DNA of 22,623 nt from a virus. The stretch is from positions 1 to 22,623 of IMG/VR virus record IMGVR_UViG_3300017767_002046; one strand, written 5' to 3'. Within the stretch, counting starts at the first letter, position 1; each line of letters begins with the position of its first letter. The translations under genes and the position numbers were made by a program. Under the pieces are notes generated by a model, which was not told the DNA's origin, did no database searches, and saw only the letters and a program-made list of their open reading frames with translations. Of the stretch, positions 13,194 through 20,911 are shown piece after piece.

Positions 13194-14305
13194 TGAAGAT
13201 ATTAGTAACAGGAATGAATAAGAATCAGGTAACTGAAAGTTTTTATTTAAATCAACAATTAAAAGTGGTTCCATCACACTATTCTCTTTTAAGATGTTTA
13301 AGAGGAATGGGACATGAAGTTGAACAAAGATATGTTAAGATCGGAGAAGATTTATCTGATTATGATAGAGTGATTTGTTTTCTTGCTTCACCAAGACAGG
13401 CACTACAACTCGCGTTTTATAATGGTCTTTGGGCAATACACGCTACGCCAAAAGATAGATTAATACTGGCTTTTGATGATTGGCAGACTGAAGGAATATT
13501 CAAAGGAATATTATCTTGTACTGATAAGGATTCTTTACTTAAAGATTTTACTATTAGTCAAAACTCAGTTGACCCTACTATAACAAAATTAAAATTAGAA
13601 CCACACACTGATGTTTTACTCGGAGCTGTTGATTATATCGGATCAAAAGAAGCACCAGTTCTTCTTTCTGTTTTTTCTGGTGGTGATCTCAGTAAGTTGA
13701 TTGATTATCCCGAGCATCTTCTTTTTGGATATAATCCAAATCCTTGTCATAGGAACAGAATACCTGGTGACAGAGAAGATGTTGATAGAGATCAATTACT
13801 TTATTTTGAATTAGAAATGTTACCAACCTTTGAAGAAGACTTTGTTAGCTCTTTAGATAAAGAAAGAAAATTTAACTTTGCATCCTTAGTTCAAGGAAAG
13901 ACTGCAAGATGGTTAAAAAAGCAAAACGTTTCGAACTGGGAAGTAGAATACTTTGGATCTCGAAAAGAAAAACAAAGACGTTTAACTGAACGTGATATGT
14001 GTCAAGTATATGCAGAACAATGGGGTTGCTTAATGCCAGGATATGATCATGCAGGATCTGGTTGGTGGAGAGCTCGTCCATTACAAGTTGCAGATGCAGG
14101 ATCTATATTGATTGGTGAATATGAAGAAATGATGTTATTATATAATGATTCTAAACTTGCTTCTTTAAAAGCTTCAGATATAGAAGATCTAAGTCCACAT
14201 GAGTTACTGTCTCTAGCACAAGCACAAAAATCTGCCATATATAATTCTCATCCACTGGATATTAACGTCCAAGAAAAAGAATTAAAGAAAGCATTAAGAA
14301 TATGA
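13193..14305 (+). CDS. Glycosyltransferase resembling T4 beta-glucosyltransferase (candidate DNA GT)
   Basis: Blocks align by eye with T4 BGT, which glucosylates hydroxymethylcytosine in DNA. DYDRVICF aligns with DYDRLIVV in the N-terminal domain. EYFGSRKEKQ (near 252-261) aligns with EFFGNAREKQ. GWWRARPLQVADAGSILIGE aligns with the LRVWETMASDAVMLIDEE donor-binding region. Gaps and a central insertion (RNRIPGDREDVDRD) differ. The length is about 370 residues against 351 in BGT. Two adjacent ATGs exist; the second (13193) is better spaced from GGAGG. It lies two genes after dCMP deaminase and gp42 and just before UDP-galactopyranose mutase. A GT-B enzyme acting on glycan is the alternative. 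Confidence 0.65.
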   Translation: MKILVTGMNKNQVTESFYLNQQLKVVPSHYSLLRCLRGMGHEVEQRYVKIGEDLSDYDRVICFLASPRQALQLAFYNGLWAIHATPKDRLILAFDDWQTEGIFKGILSCTDKDSLLKDFTISQNSVDPTITKLKLEPHTDVLLGAVDYIGSKEAPVLLSVFSGGDLSKLIDYPEHLLFGYNPNPCHRNRIPGDREDVDRDQLLYFELEMLPTFEEDFVSSLDKERKFNFASLVQGKTARWLKKQNVSNWEVEYFGSRKEKQRRLTERDMCQVYAEQWGCLMPGYDHAGSGWWRARPLQVADAGSILIGEYEEMMLLYNDSKLASLKASDIEDLSPHELLSLAQAQKSAIYNSHPLDINVQEKELKKALRI

Positions 14306-15330
14306 AAACAGTTTTAGTAGTAGGTGCTGGTTTTTCTGGTGTAGCTCTCGCAAGAGAGTTAGTTGAGAATGATCCTGATATATTTGTAGAGATCATTGAA
14401 GAAAGACCACACATCGGCGGTAACGCATATGATTATGAAAACGAAAAAGGAATAAGAGTTCATAAGTACGGTCCTCACTTGTTTCATACTAACAATAAGA
14501 GAGTATGGGACTGGGTCAATCGATTTGGCGAGTGGGTAGAATATAAACATAAAGTTAAAGCTATATTAGAAGATGGAACATACGTAACTCTTCCAGTTAA
14601 TAAAGAAACAAAAGAGATAGTAGGTGAAGAAAACATTATCAAAACTTTCTTTGCTCCTTACACATACAAGATGTGGGGAAAGACTATAGAAGAACTTGAT
14701 CCAAACATAATTAAAAGAGTTCCTATAAGAGATGATGACAATGAGTATTACTTTCCAAACGACGCTTATCAAGGAATGCCGATACTCGGCTATACAGAAC
14801 TCTTCAATGAGATCGTTAATCACGATAGAATAGTAGTACACTTAGGCGTATCATTTAACAAACAAATGGAATCGACATATAATGGATCTTACGCCCATAT
14901 ATTCAACGCTATGCCTATCGATGAATATTTTAATTATAAGCACGGCGAGTTACCTTATAGATCAATAAAATTTAATCACGTCGACTTACCTACGCCATAT
15001 ATACTTCCTACAACAACTGTAAACTTTACTCATGACGGTCCTTGTACAAGAGTTACAGAATGGAAGCGTATTCCTTTTCATGGAGATAATCCAAACTGGA
15101 CATCTTTGACATATGAAACACCATGCGACTACAGAGATAATAATATGGAAAGATATTATCCAGTTAAAGATGTTGAAGGTGTTAATCGAAAGACTTACGA
15201 AGAATATAAAAAAATGGTTGGACCAAAAATGACGTTTATAGGAAGATGTGGAATGTACGCTTATTTGGATATGCATCAGGCTATCAACTCAGCTCTACAA
15301 ACAGCAACAAAATACTTGGAGGACAAATGA
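14302..15330 (+). CDS. glf: UDP-galactopyranose mutase (Glf family)
   Basis: Glf interconverts UDP-galactopyranose and UDP-galactofuranose with reduced FAD. The FAD-binding GAGFSGV lies at residues 8-14. Further landmarks are EERPHIGGNAYDYE, the substrate motif YGPHLFHTNNKRVWDWVN, FFAPYTYKMWG, and GPKMTFIGRCGMYAYLDMHQ near the C-terminus. At 342 residues it is slightly shorter than the usual 370-390 but looks complete. It is linked by ATGA to the glycosyltransferase upstream and by ATGA to the epimerase downstream. Related mutases also act on UDP-arabinopyranose, so galactose is not certain. The context suggests a furanose donor for the adjacent glycosyltransferase. Confidence 0.93.
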   Translation: MKTVLVVGAGFSGVALARELVENDPDIFVEIIEERPHIGGNAYDYENEKGIRVHKYGPHLFHTNNKRVWDWVNRFGEWVEYKHKVKAILEDGTYVTLPVNKETKEIVGEENIIKTFFAPYTYKMWGKTIEELDPNIIKRVPIRDDDNEYYFPNDAYQGMPILGYTELFNEIVNHDRIVVHLGVSFNKQMESTYNGSYAHIFNAMPIDEYFNYKHGELPYRSIKFNHVDLPTPYILPTTTVNFTHDGPCTRVTEWKRIPFHGDNPNWTSLTYETPCDYRDNNMERYYPVKDVEGVNRKTYEEYKKMVGPKMTFIGRCGMYAYLDMHQAINSALQTATKYLEDK

Positions 15331-16070
15331 AAGTAATCGTTACAGGATCAGAAGGATTCATTGGAAAACATTTATGCGAAAGACTAGAAAAAGAAGGTCA
15401 TACAGTAGTAGGATTAGATCGAAACAGTGGGCAAGAAGCTTTATACTTTGAAGTTGGAGATGCCGAATTTGCAATTCATTTAGCAGCATGGGCAGATGTA
15501 AGGGCATCAATAAATGATCCAAAAGGATATTGGGAAAATAATGTTGTAACTACAACAATAATTCAAAAAGCATGTGCTGATAATAATATTCCTCTTTTAT
15601 ACGCATCTTCATCTTGTATACATGACTGGCATCTGTCACCTTACGGTATGAGTAAGAAAGTAAACGAAGAAACAGCAAAGGAAAACCAATGTGGTTTAAG
15701 ATTTACTACCGTATTTGGTGAAGGCGCAAGAGACACAATGTTAATAGGCCGGTTAGTTAATAACACAGCTAAATATGCCACGAACCATATTAGAGATTTT
15801 GTACATGTTGATGACGTAGTAGATGTAATGTTATTATTAATGAGTAAAGATCCGAGTACTTGGGATCCTGCTTACGATGTTGGAACAGGTCTAGGATATG
15901 AAGTATCTTATCTAGCAAATGAGATATGTGGATATGATTTACCAGTACAACAAGGTGACGAGTGCGAAGCTCAAGACAATACAGCAAACATAAATCGATT
16001 AAACGTAGCTGGTTGGTCTAAAGCTAAGATTGACGTAACGAAATATCTAAAAGAAAAAATTGGAAAATGA
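15327..16070 (+). CDS. NAD-dependent epimerase/dehydratase (GalE-like, short)
   Basis: Extended-SDR sugar nucleotide enzyme. It has the Rossmann GSEGFIGKHL at residues 7-16, HLAAWADVRAS, the catalytic SSS near 94-97 and YGMSKK (Y-x3-K). A RDFVHVDDVVDVM segment follows. The start is the ATG at 15327 with GGAGG six bases before it; an upstream open frame is only overlap with glf. At 247 residues it is well below GalE (about 340) or UDP-xylose synthase (about 310), with a reduced C-terminal substrate domain. A 4-epimerase making UDP-galactose for the adjacent mutase is the simplest reading; UDP-glucuronate decarboxylase or another epimerase cannot be excluded. Confidence 0.85.
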   Translation: MKVIVTGSEGFIGKHLCERLEKEGHTVVGLDRNSGQEALYFEVGDAEFAIHLAAWADVRASINDPKGYWENNVVTTTIIQKACADNNIPLLYASSSCIHDWHLSPYGMSKKVNEETAKENQCGLRFTTVFGEGARDTMLIGRLVNNTAKYATNHIRDFVHVDDVVDVMLLLMSKDPSTWDPAYDVGTGLGYEVSYLANEICGYDLPVQQGDECEAQDNTANINRLNVAGWSKAKIDVTKYLKEKIGK

Positions 16071-17254
16071 CCCATGCATCAATAATCCCTCTTATTGGAG
16101 GAGAAACCATAGCCATGCAAAATGTCTTTGGAGAAAAACCAGAGTACATTCTGTCTTATACGGATTTCGAAGCAAATGATAACCAACTTGTTGAGTACTA
16201 TAATAGGACTGTGCCTTATATTAAGCTTGATATGGGTGGTAGTGTACCTCGTAGTGTGGATGTTGTCAATACTGTTTGCCCTTGTGCTGGTTTGTCTTCG
16301 CTTTCTTTTACCAGTGGTAGCGATAATCCTGCTAATGATTGGATGCTTCGTGCTGCTCGATACGTGCTCGAGAATGTTCAACCTCAAGTCTTCTGGGGTG
16401 AAAACGCACCTAGACTCGCAAGTAAGATGGGAGAACCTATCGTAAAAGAAATGAGAAAGATGGCCAAAGAGTTTGGTTATACTGTAAGTCTATATAAAAC
16501 TAAATCAATACTACATGGGTTAAGTCAAGTTAGAGACAGGGCTTTTTATTTCTTTTGGAAAGGTAATGAGGTTCCTATCTTTGATTACTACGACAGACCC
16601 CATGAAAAGATCGAAGATACTATAAGAGGAGCTGCTACTAATGAACCAGATCCTATGACTGAATTAATGACTAACAACGATGTTCCTTCAGAGAATCCTT
16701 TTTATAAGTATGTATTAGAGGAAATGGAAGGTGGCATAAGTCATACAGAATTCTTTAATAAGATTGAAAGATCTGCCAATCCTTTACATTGGATCGAAGA
16801 TCATGGTAGTAATTACTATGAGCTTTCTGAATGGTGTAAAAAGAATGGTTATGACAGTCAATCTAAAAAAGCAAAAAGAATGGCCGATAAAGTTAAATCT
16901 GGTGGCAACGTTATGAGAAGAACTGTTGAAGTAGGAAAAGATCGTATAGGGGCATTTGTCGGTCACCTACCGAATAGTTTAACTCATCCAGATGTTGATA
17001 GATTTTTAAACGTAAGAGAGTGTTTAGAAATTATGAAACTACCAAAAGATTTCCAACTACAAGGTGGAATTAAGAACCTAAATCATATATGCCAAAACGT
17101 ACCAGTTACGACTGCTATGGATATGGCAAAAAACGTAAAGAAATTCTTAGGAGGAAAAAGTAAACTTGTTAAATCAGATTTCTCAGTACAATGTAATAAG
17201 ACAAGAAACTTCTGGTCTGAACCAGAACCATCAACATTGGAATCATTTTTTTAG
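16067..17254 (+). CDS. C5-cytosine DNA methyltransferase-like protein
   Basis: The motif order fits C5-cytosine methyltransferases. A divergent AdoMet motif I is seen as PLIGGETIAM, with motif II around SYTDFEAND. Motif IV is CPCAGLSSLS with the catalytic Cys73, in place of GPPCQGFS. Motif VI is GENAPRL (111-117), motif VIII is GLSQVRDRAFYF, motif IX is RFLNVRECLEIMKLPKDF and motif X is NVPVTTAMDMA. The 395 residues are typical and the recognition region (about 170-320) is large. It ends the hydroxymethylase/sugar run and starts in an ATGA overlap with the epimerase. A normal methyltransferase could not methylate hydroxymethylcytosine, so its substrate here is an open question. Confidence 0.8.
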   Translation: MTHASIIPLIGGETIAMQNVFGEKPEYILSYTDFEANDNQLVEYYNRTVPYIKLDMGGSVPRSVDVVNTVCPCAGLSSLSFTSGSDNPANDWMLRAARYVLENVQPQVFWGENAPRLASKMGEPIVKEMRKMAKEFGYTVSLYKTKSILHGLSQVRDRAFYFFWKGNEVPIFDYYDRPHEKIEDTIRGAATNEPDPMTELMTNNDVPSENPFYKYVLEEMEGGISHTEFFNKIERSANPLHWIEDHGSNYYELSEWCKKNGYDSQSKKAKRMADKVKSGGNVMRRTVEVGKDRIGAFVGHLPNSLTHPDVDRFLNVRECLEIMKLPKDFQLQGGIKNLNHICQNVPVTTAMDMAKNVKKFLGGKSKLVKSDFSVQCNKTRNFWSEPEPSTLESFF

Positions 17255-17270
17255 TTTACTTTTTAGTAAA
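17255..17270. repeat. Perfect inverted repeat overlapping the uvsX -35
   Basis: TTTACT and AGTAAA are exact inverted copies around a TTTT centre. The left arm is the -35 hexamer of the uvsX promoter. It could be an operator for a dimeric regulator or a weak, AT-only stem ending the upstream transcript. Confidence 0.45.
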
Positions 17271-17283
17271 AATAGTGTATAAT
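17255..17283 (+). promoter_or_regulatory. Sigma70-type promoter for uvsX and downstream genes
   Basis: TTTACT (17255-17260), 17-bp spacer and TATAAT (17278-17283). The expected start is 17290-17291, at or one base before an ATG that opens a three-codon frame. The real uvsX start, with AGGAGA, lies about 20 bases downstream. Confidence 0.8.
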
Positions 17284-17290
17284 ATAATAT

Positions 17291-17302
17291 ATGCCAAAAT
17301 AG
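17291..17302 (+). other. Three-codon mini-ORF (M-P-K-stop) in the uvsX leader
   Basis: ATG CCA AAA TAG begins at or next to the predicted transcription start, and its stop codon adjoins the AGGAGA ribosome site of uvsX (the AG of TAG is the first two bases of AGGAGA). It may be a leaderless minimal leader that loads ribosomes onto uvsX, or a relic of the leaderless start arrangement seen at two other promoters. Translation is unproven. Confidence 0.3.
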
Positions 17303-17311
17303 GAGAACTGC

Positions 17312-18349
17312 ATGTCGATAATGGATAAACTCAAGAAGAACTCAAAGCTAAGTCATACCGAAGTTCTTTCAGAGTCTAAATTTTTCAAAGATAAGGATAT
17401 GGTAACAACCGACGTTCCGATGTTAAATGTTGCTTTATCTGGTTCTGTAGAAGGTGGCTTAGCACCAGGACTTACTGTATTAGCAGGTCCATCAAAACAT
17501 TTTAAAACATCATTCGCGTTAATGATAGCTTCAGCTTTTCTTAAGAAACACAAAGAAGCTGTAATGTTATTCTATGATTCAGAGTTTGGTTCACCGCAAT
17601 CATACTTTGAACAATTTGAAATTGATACTTCAAGAGTTCTACATACACCGATTACAAATGTAGAAGAACTCAAGTTTGATATGATTGGTCAACTTGAAGC
17701 TCTTGATAGAAATGATAAAGTAATAGTTGTAATTGATTCAGTTGGTAATCTTGCGTCTAAAAAAGAGATGGAAGATGCTATAAATGAAAAATCAGTAGCC
17801 GATATGTCTAGAGCAAAAGCTCTTAAAGGTTTATTTCGTATGACTACACCATATCTCGCTATGAAAGATATTCCACTTCTTGCCGTAAATCATACTTATC
17901 AAGAGATTGGATTATTTCCAAAAGCTGTAGTATCAGGTGGTACAGGAATATACTATTCAGCAGACAATATATGGATCATAGGTCGTCAACAAGATAAGAA
18001 AGGAACCGAAATCAAAGGTTATCACTTTATTATCAATGTTGAAAAATCTAGGTTCGTGAAAGAAAAATCAAAGATCCCAATCTCAGTTACATGGGAAGGT
18101 GGTGTTTCTAAATTTTCTGGATTACTCGATGTTGCTCTTGCGGGTGGTCACGTCATTAAACCTTCTAATGGCTGGTATCAAAGAAAAGGAGAAGAGAATA
18201 AAGTAAGAGAAGCTGGAACTTTAGAAGAAAGCTTTTGGTCTCCAATATTTGCTGATACTGATTTTAAAGAGTTTATAAAGAAACAATACTCAATAGGTCA
18301 TACCGCTCCAGTTGAAATGGAAGAGATAGCTGATGACATCTCTGCTTAA
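17312..18349 (+). CDS. uvsX: RecA-like recombinase UvsX
   Basis: UvsX forms filaments on single-stranded DNA and drives strand exchange and recombination-dependent replication in T4-like phages. The Walker A motif GPSKHFKTS lies at residues 59-67 and Walker B near KVIVVIDSVGN (136-146). The NHTYQEIGLF stretch and the GGTGIYYSADNIWIIGR segment are typical of phage UvsX rather than bacterial RecA. The 345 residues are close to T4 UvsX (391, with a longer tail). A good AGGAGA precedes the ATG. The end overlaps the next small gene by 17 bases, and the order uvsX - small gene - 41 is the T4 arrangement. Confidence 0.95.
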   Translation: MSIMDKLKKNSKLSHTEVLSESKFFKDKDMVTTDVPMLNVALSGSVEGGLAPGLTVLAGPSKHFKTSFALMIASAFLKKHKEAVMLFYDSEFGSPQSYFEQFEIDTSRVLHTPITNVEELKFDMIGQLEALDRNDKVIVVIDSVGNLASKKEMEDAINEKSVADMSRAKALKGLFRMTTPYLAMKDIPLLAVNHTYQEIGLFPKAVVSGGTGIYYSADNIWIIGRQQDKKGTEIKGYHFIINVEKSRFVKEKSKIPISVTWEGGVSKFSGLLDVALAGGHVIKPSNGWYQRKGEENKVREAGTLEESFWSPIFADTDFKEFIKKQYSIGHTAPVEMEEIADDISA

Positions 18350-18650
18350 AGAAAATGTAGATTATGAATTTATAGCGGTTAATGAAGAAAAGGATTCTTG
18401 GAGAATAAGATTTCTAACTGGACCGTATCCTGAAACTGTAATATCATTTGGGAAAGTGACTGCTTTTGAAAACAGTGAAAGTGATGACGCTACTCTTAAA
18501 TTTGATTTTAATATACATTATAGCGCAGATGAAATGTTAACTGATAAAGACGCAGGTCTTCAACAAGCAGCAGGAAATGTTTTAGTAGCAATACTTGAAA
18601 GTTCAATAATAGGAAACGAAATTTTAGTAACACCGAGCGAGGATAAATGA
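18333..18650 (+). CDS. Small protein in the T4 gene 40 position
   Basis: This 105-residue protein lies between UvsX and gp41. It overlaps uvsX by 17 bases at its start and gp41 by ATGA at its end. Beta-strand-like segments (DYEFIAVNEEKDSWRIRFL, ETVISFGKVTAFE) are followed by a helical end (AGLQQAAGNVLVAILE) and an acidic tail. I see no sequence resemblance to T4 gp40 and assign no function. Conservation of the position suggests a role with the recombinase or helicase. Confidence 0.72.
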   Translation: MTSLLKENVDYEFIAVNEEKDSWRIRFLTGPYPETVISFGKVTAFENSESDDATLKFDFNIHYSADEMLTDKDAGLQQAAGNVLVAILESSIIGNEILVTPSEDK

Positions 18651-20032
18651 ATACAAGTATAGAACAAGTAGTTCTAAAGAATATTCTCACGAATGAGAAA
18701 TATATGCGAAAGGTTCTGCCGTTCGTAAAACCAGATTACTTTGAGGGAATATATAAAATTCTTTTCAAAGAAGCGGGTAAGTTTGTTGGAAAGTATAATA
18801 AACTTCCGACGGCTGAAGCCTTCAAGATTGAGATTGATAATGCTGATTCTTTTAACGAAGAGCAATACAGACATGCAGTCGAAATTATTCCTAACCTCTT
18901 CGAAGAAGAAAAGGCTGATGACAATTGGCTCTATGACAGTACTGAAAAGTGGTGTCAAGACAGAGCGCTATATAATGCAGTTATGGAGTCAATCTCAATC
19001 ATTGATGGTAAACATACTAAACTAACTAAGAACGCACTACCTGAAATATTAACTAAAGCTCTTGGAGTTTCTTTCGATACAAACGTAGGCCATGACTATA
19101 TAGAAAATGCAAATGATCGATATGAGTTTTATCATAGAGATGAAGAACGTATTCCTTTTGATTTAGAATATTTTAATCTTATAACTAAAGGTGGTCTTCC
19201 TAACAAGACACTAAACATATGTCTTGCCGGTACAGGTGTTGGTAAGTCTTTGTTTATGTGCCATTGTGCAGCTGCAAACTTAGCACAAGGTCGTAACGTT
19301 CTTTACATTACTATGGAAATGGCTGAAGAACGTATTGCGGAAAGAATAGATGCTAACTTACTTGATTGTCCTATTGATCAATTACCTAATCTATCAAAAG
19401 AAATGTTTGCTGATAGAGTCTATAAGTTATCTACAAGAACTAGTGGTAAGTTGATTATTAAAGAATATCCAACAGGTCAAGCTAGTTCTTCTCACTTTAG
19501 AGCATTACTCAATGAATTAAAGCTTAAGAAGTCTTTCGAACCAGAAATGATTTTTATAGATTATCTCAATATATGTTCATCATCAAGAATGAAAGGAATG
19601 GGCGGTGCAATCAATTCATACAACTACATTAAAGCAATTGCTGAAGAGTTACGTGGCCTTGCAGTCGAGTTTGACGTACCGATCGTCTCTGCAACGCAAA
19701 CGACTCGTTCAGGTTATTCTAACTCGGATGTTGGGTTGGAAGATACGTCCGAGTCTTTTGGATTACCCGCAACCGCCGATCTAATGTTTGCTATTATATC
19801 TACTGAAGAGCTAGAAGGCATGGGTCAACTTGCAGTGAAACAGTTAAAGAATAGATATAATGATCCAACATTTAAGAAAAGGTTTGTAATAGGAGTTGAT
19901 AGATCTAAGATGAGGCTATACGATGTAAACGAATCTGAACAAACTCTTATGGATGACACCCCTGTTTTTGATAAGACACCAACTGGTAAAGCAATTATAG
20001 ATGAAAAAGCATTTGAAGGTTTTAAACTTTAA
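18647..20032 (+). CDS. 41: Replicative DNA helicase (T4 gp41, DnaB-like)
   Basis: gp41 is the hexameric 5'-3' helicase at the T4 fork. The 461-residue protein has the helical N-terminal domain, Walker A AGTGVGKS at 194-201, the conserved YITMEMAEERIAERID segment, and Walker B MIFIDYLNIC at 301-310. A SATQTTR sensor-type stretch follows, then a C-terminal QLKNRYNDPTFKKRFVIG strand pair. The length is close to T4 gp41 (475). It starts in an ATGA overlap with the preceding gene. The partner primase gp61 is not in this window; the protein at 7985 is a possible but unproven substitute. Confidence 0.95.
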   Translation: MNTSIEQVVLKNILTNEKYMRKVLPFVKPDYFEGIYKILFKEAGKFVGKYNKLPTAEAFKIEIDNADSFNEEQYRHAVEIIPNLFEEEKADDNWLYDSTEKWCQDRALYNAVMESISIIDGKHTKLTKNALPEILTKALGVSFDTNVGHDYIENANDRYEFYHRDEERIPFDLEYFNLITKGGLPNKTLNICLAGTGVGKSLFMCHCAAANLAQGRNVLYITMEMAEERIAERIDANLLDCPIDQLPNLSKEMFADRVYKLSTRTSGKLIIKEYPTGQASSSHFRALLNELKLKKSFEPEMIFIDYLNICSSSRMKGMGGAINSYNYIKAIAEELRGLAVEFDVPIVSATQTTRSGYSNSDVGLEDTSESFGLPATADLMFAIISTEELEGMGQLAVKQLKNRYNDPTFKKRFVIGVDRSKMRLYDVNESEQTLMDDTPVFDKTPTGKAIIDEKAFEGFKL

Positions 20033-20043
20033 GGAGAGAAAAT

Positions 20044-20229
20044 ATGATAACTGACATAACAAGATTTCAAGTACTAATGGAAGAAATAGCATACTTAAAA
20101 ACAAAAATACAACCACATGATACTGGTCACATTTATACTACTATAAGTACATTAGAGGACAGACTTTTAGAACTCAAAGAAAGAATGGAACCTCAATTAG
20201 ATAATAAACAAGGGACTTTGTTTGGATAA
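20044..20229 (+). CDS. Small helical protein, 61 aa
   Basis: The ATG has AAGGAGAG eight bases upstream. The product is almost entirely helical, with two heptad-like segments separated by IQPHDTGHIYTTIS. Small proteins with this kind of central PHDTGHI segment occur near replication genes of marine T4-like phages, as far as I recall, but I know of no function. It is a likely short coiled coil. Confidence 0.65.
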   Translation: MITDITRFQVLMEEIAYLKTKIQPHDTGHIYTTISTLEDRLLELKERMEPQLDNKQGTLFG

Positions 20230-20430
20230 ATGGCTAATAACTATGGAATGCTTACAGTCTTAGGACTGAAAAGGCCACCAAAAGGTGATGAAGAACTAGA
20301 TACAAGAGTTAACATACACACTCTATATAAACATCGATGGGTCTGGTATCACTTGATTCTTTGTATTCAGATGATTTTAACAAATATACTTTTAGTTGGA
20401 ATACTAATCGTGTTAGCAATAAAACTATAA
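20230..20430 (+). CDS. Small membrane protein, 66 aa
   Basis: Starts directly after the previous stop. A soluble basic N-terminal part of about 38 residues is followed by one strong membrane helix (LILCIQMILTNILLVGILIV) reaching almost to the C-terminus. This is a single-pass tail-anchored layout. Function unknown; with the next gene it forms a pair of small membrane proteins between gp41 and ThyX. Confidence 0.6.
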   Translation: MANNYGMLTVLGLKRPPKGDEELDTRVNIHTLYKHRWVWYHLILCIQMILTNILLVGILIVLAIKL

Positions 20431-20440
20431 AGGAAATATA

Positions 20441-20647
20441 ATGCCTGGACAAAATTTTATAAACGGTCCGCCTAATCCACGTGGAGTAGAAAGAACCACA
20501 CTAGATGGCAAAATTCGGATAGAAGATCAGTCTGAATCTCTAATACTAAAAGTCACTGGATTAAAGTTTTTAATAGAAAATCCTAAAGCACCGTTTGTAT
20601 GGTTTGCAATAGGCATAAGTTTAATTTTTTACATAGAAGGATTTTGA
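20441..20647 (+). CDS. Small C-tail membrane protein, 68 aa
   Basis: An AAGGA ribosome site precedes the ATG. The product has a Gly/Pro-rich start (MPGQNFINGPPNPRG), a charged middle and a hydrophobic C-terminal helix (FVWFAIGISLIFYIEGF). It shares the tail-anchored layout of the gene before it but no sequence. Function unknown. Confidence 0.6.
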   Translation: MPGQNFINGPPNPRGVERTTLDGKIRIEDQSESLILKVTGLKFLIENPKAPFVWFAIGISLIFYIEGF

Positions 20648-20911
20648 ATGTTGACCGATGATCAATTTAAAGAAGTATATAACCGACTCATGGCAACTGT
20701 AAATGATATTCTAGAAGAATTCGAAGATGATGATGAGAACATTCATTTAGTTACTGCAGGTGTACTGACTACAATGGGACTAAGTATGTATAAAACAGTC
20801 ATGTCAGAAAAAGATTTTGAAAAGATGGTTACCATGATGCATGACATGAAAGATGAAATAAAGACTATGGAACCATCTGAAGATACAATGGATTCGGAGA
20901 CATTCCATTGA
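20648..20911 (+). CDS. Acidic 87-aa protein
   Basis: Begins immediately after the previous stop, with AAGGA seven bases upstream. The protein is strongly acidic (LEEFEDDDENIH), helical and Met-rich, with no Cys and no membrane segment. Its stop overlaps the ThyX TTG start (TTGA). Function unknown. Confidence 0.62.
   Translation: MLTDDQFKEVYNRLMATVNDILEEFEDDDENIHLVTAGVLTTMGLSMYKTVMSEKDFEKMVTMMHDMKDEIKTMEPSEDTMDSETFH

Noticed and set aside
14359-15276. Antisense frames under the UDP-galactopyranose mutase gene
   Set aside because: Phe/Ile/Tyr-rich translations typical of the reverse of AT-rich coding DNA; every supported gene is on the + strand.
16079-16445. Open frames on both strands inside the start of the methyltransferase gene (about 100 aa each)
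   Set aside because: They lie entirely within a gene with clear motifs, have no ribosome site of their own and low-complexity hydrophobic translations.
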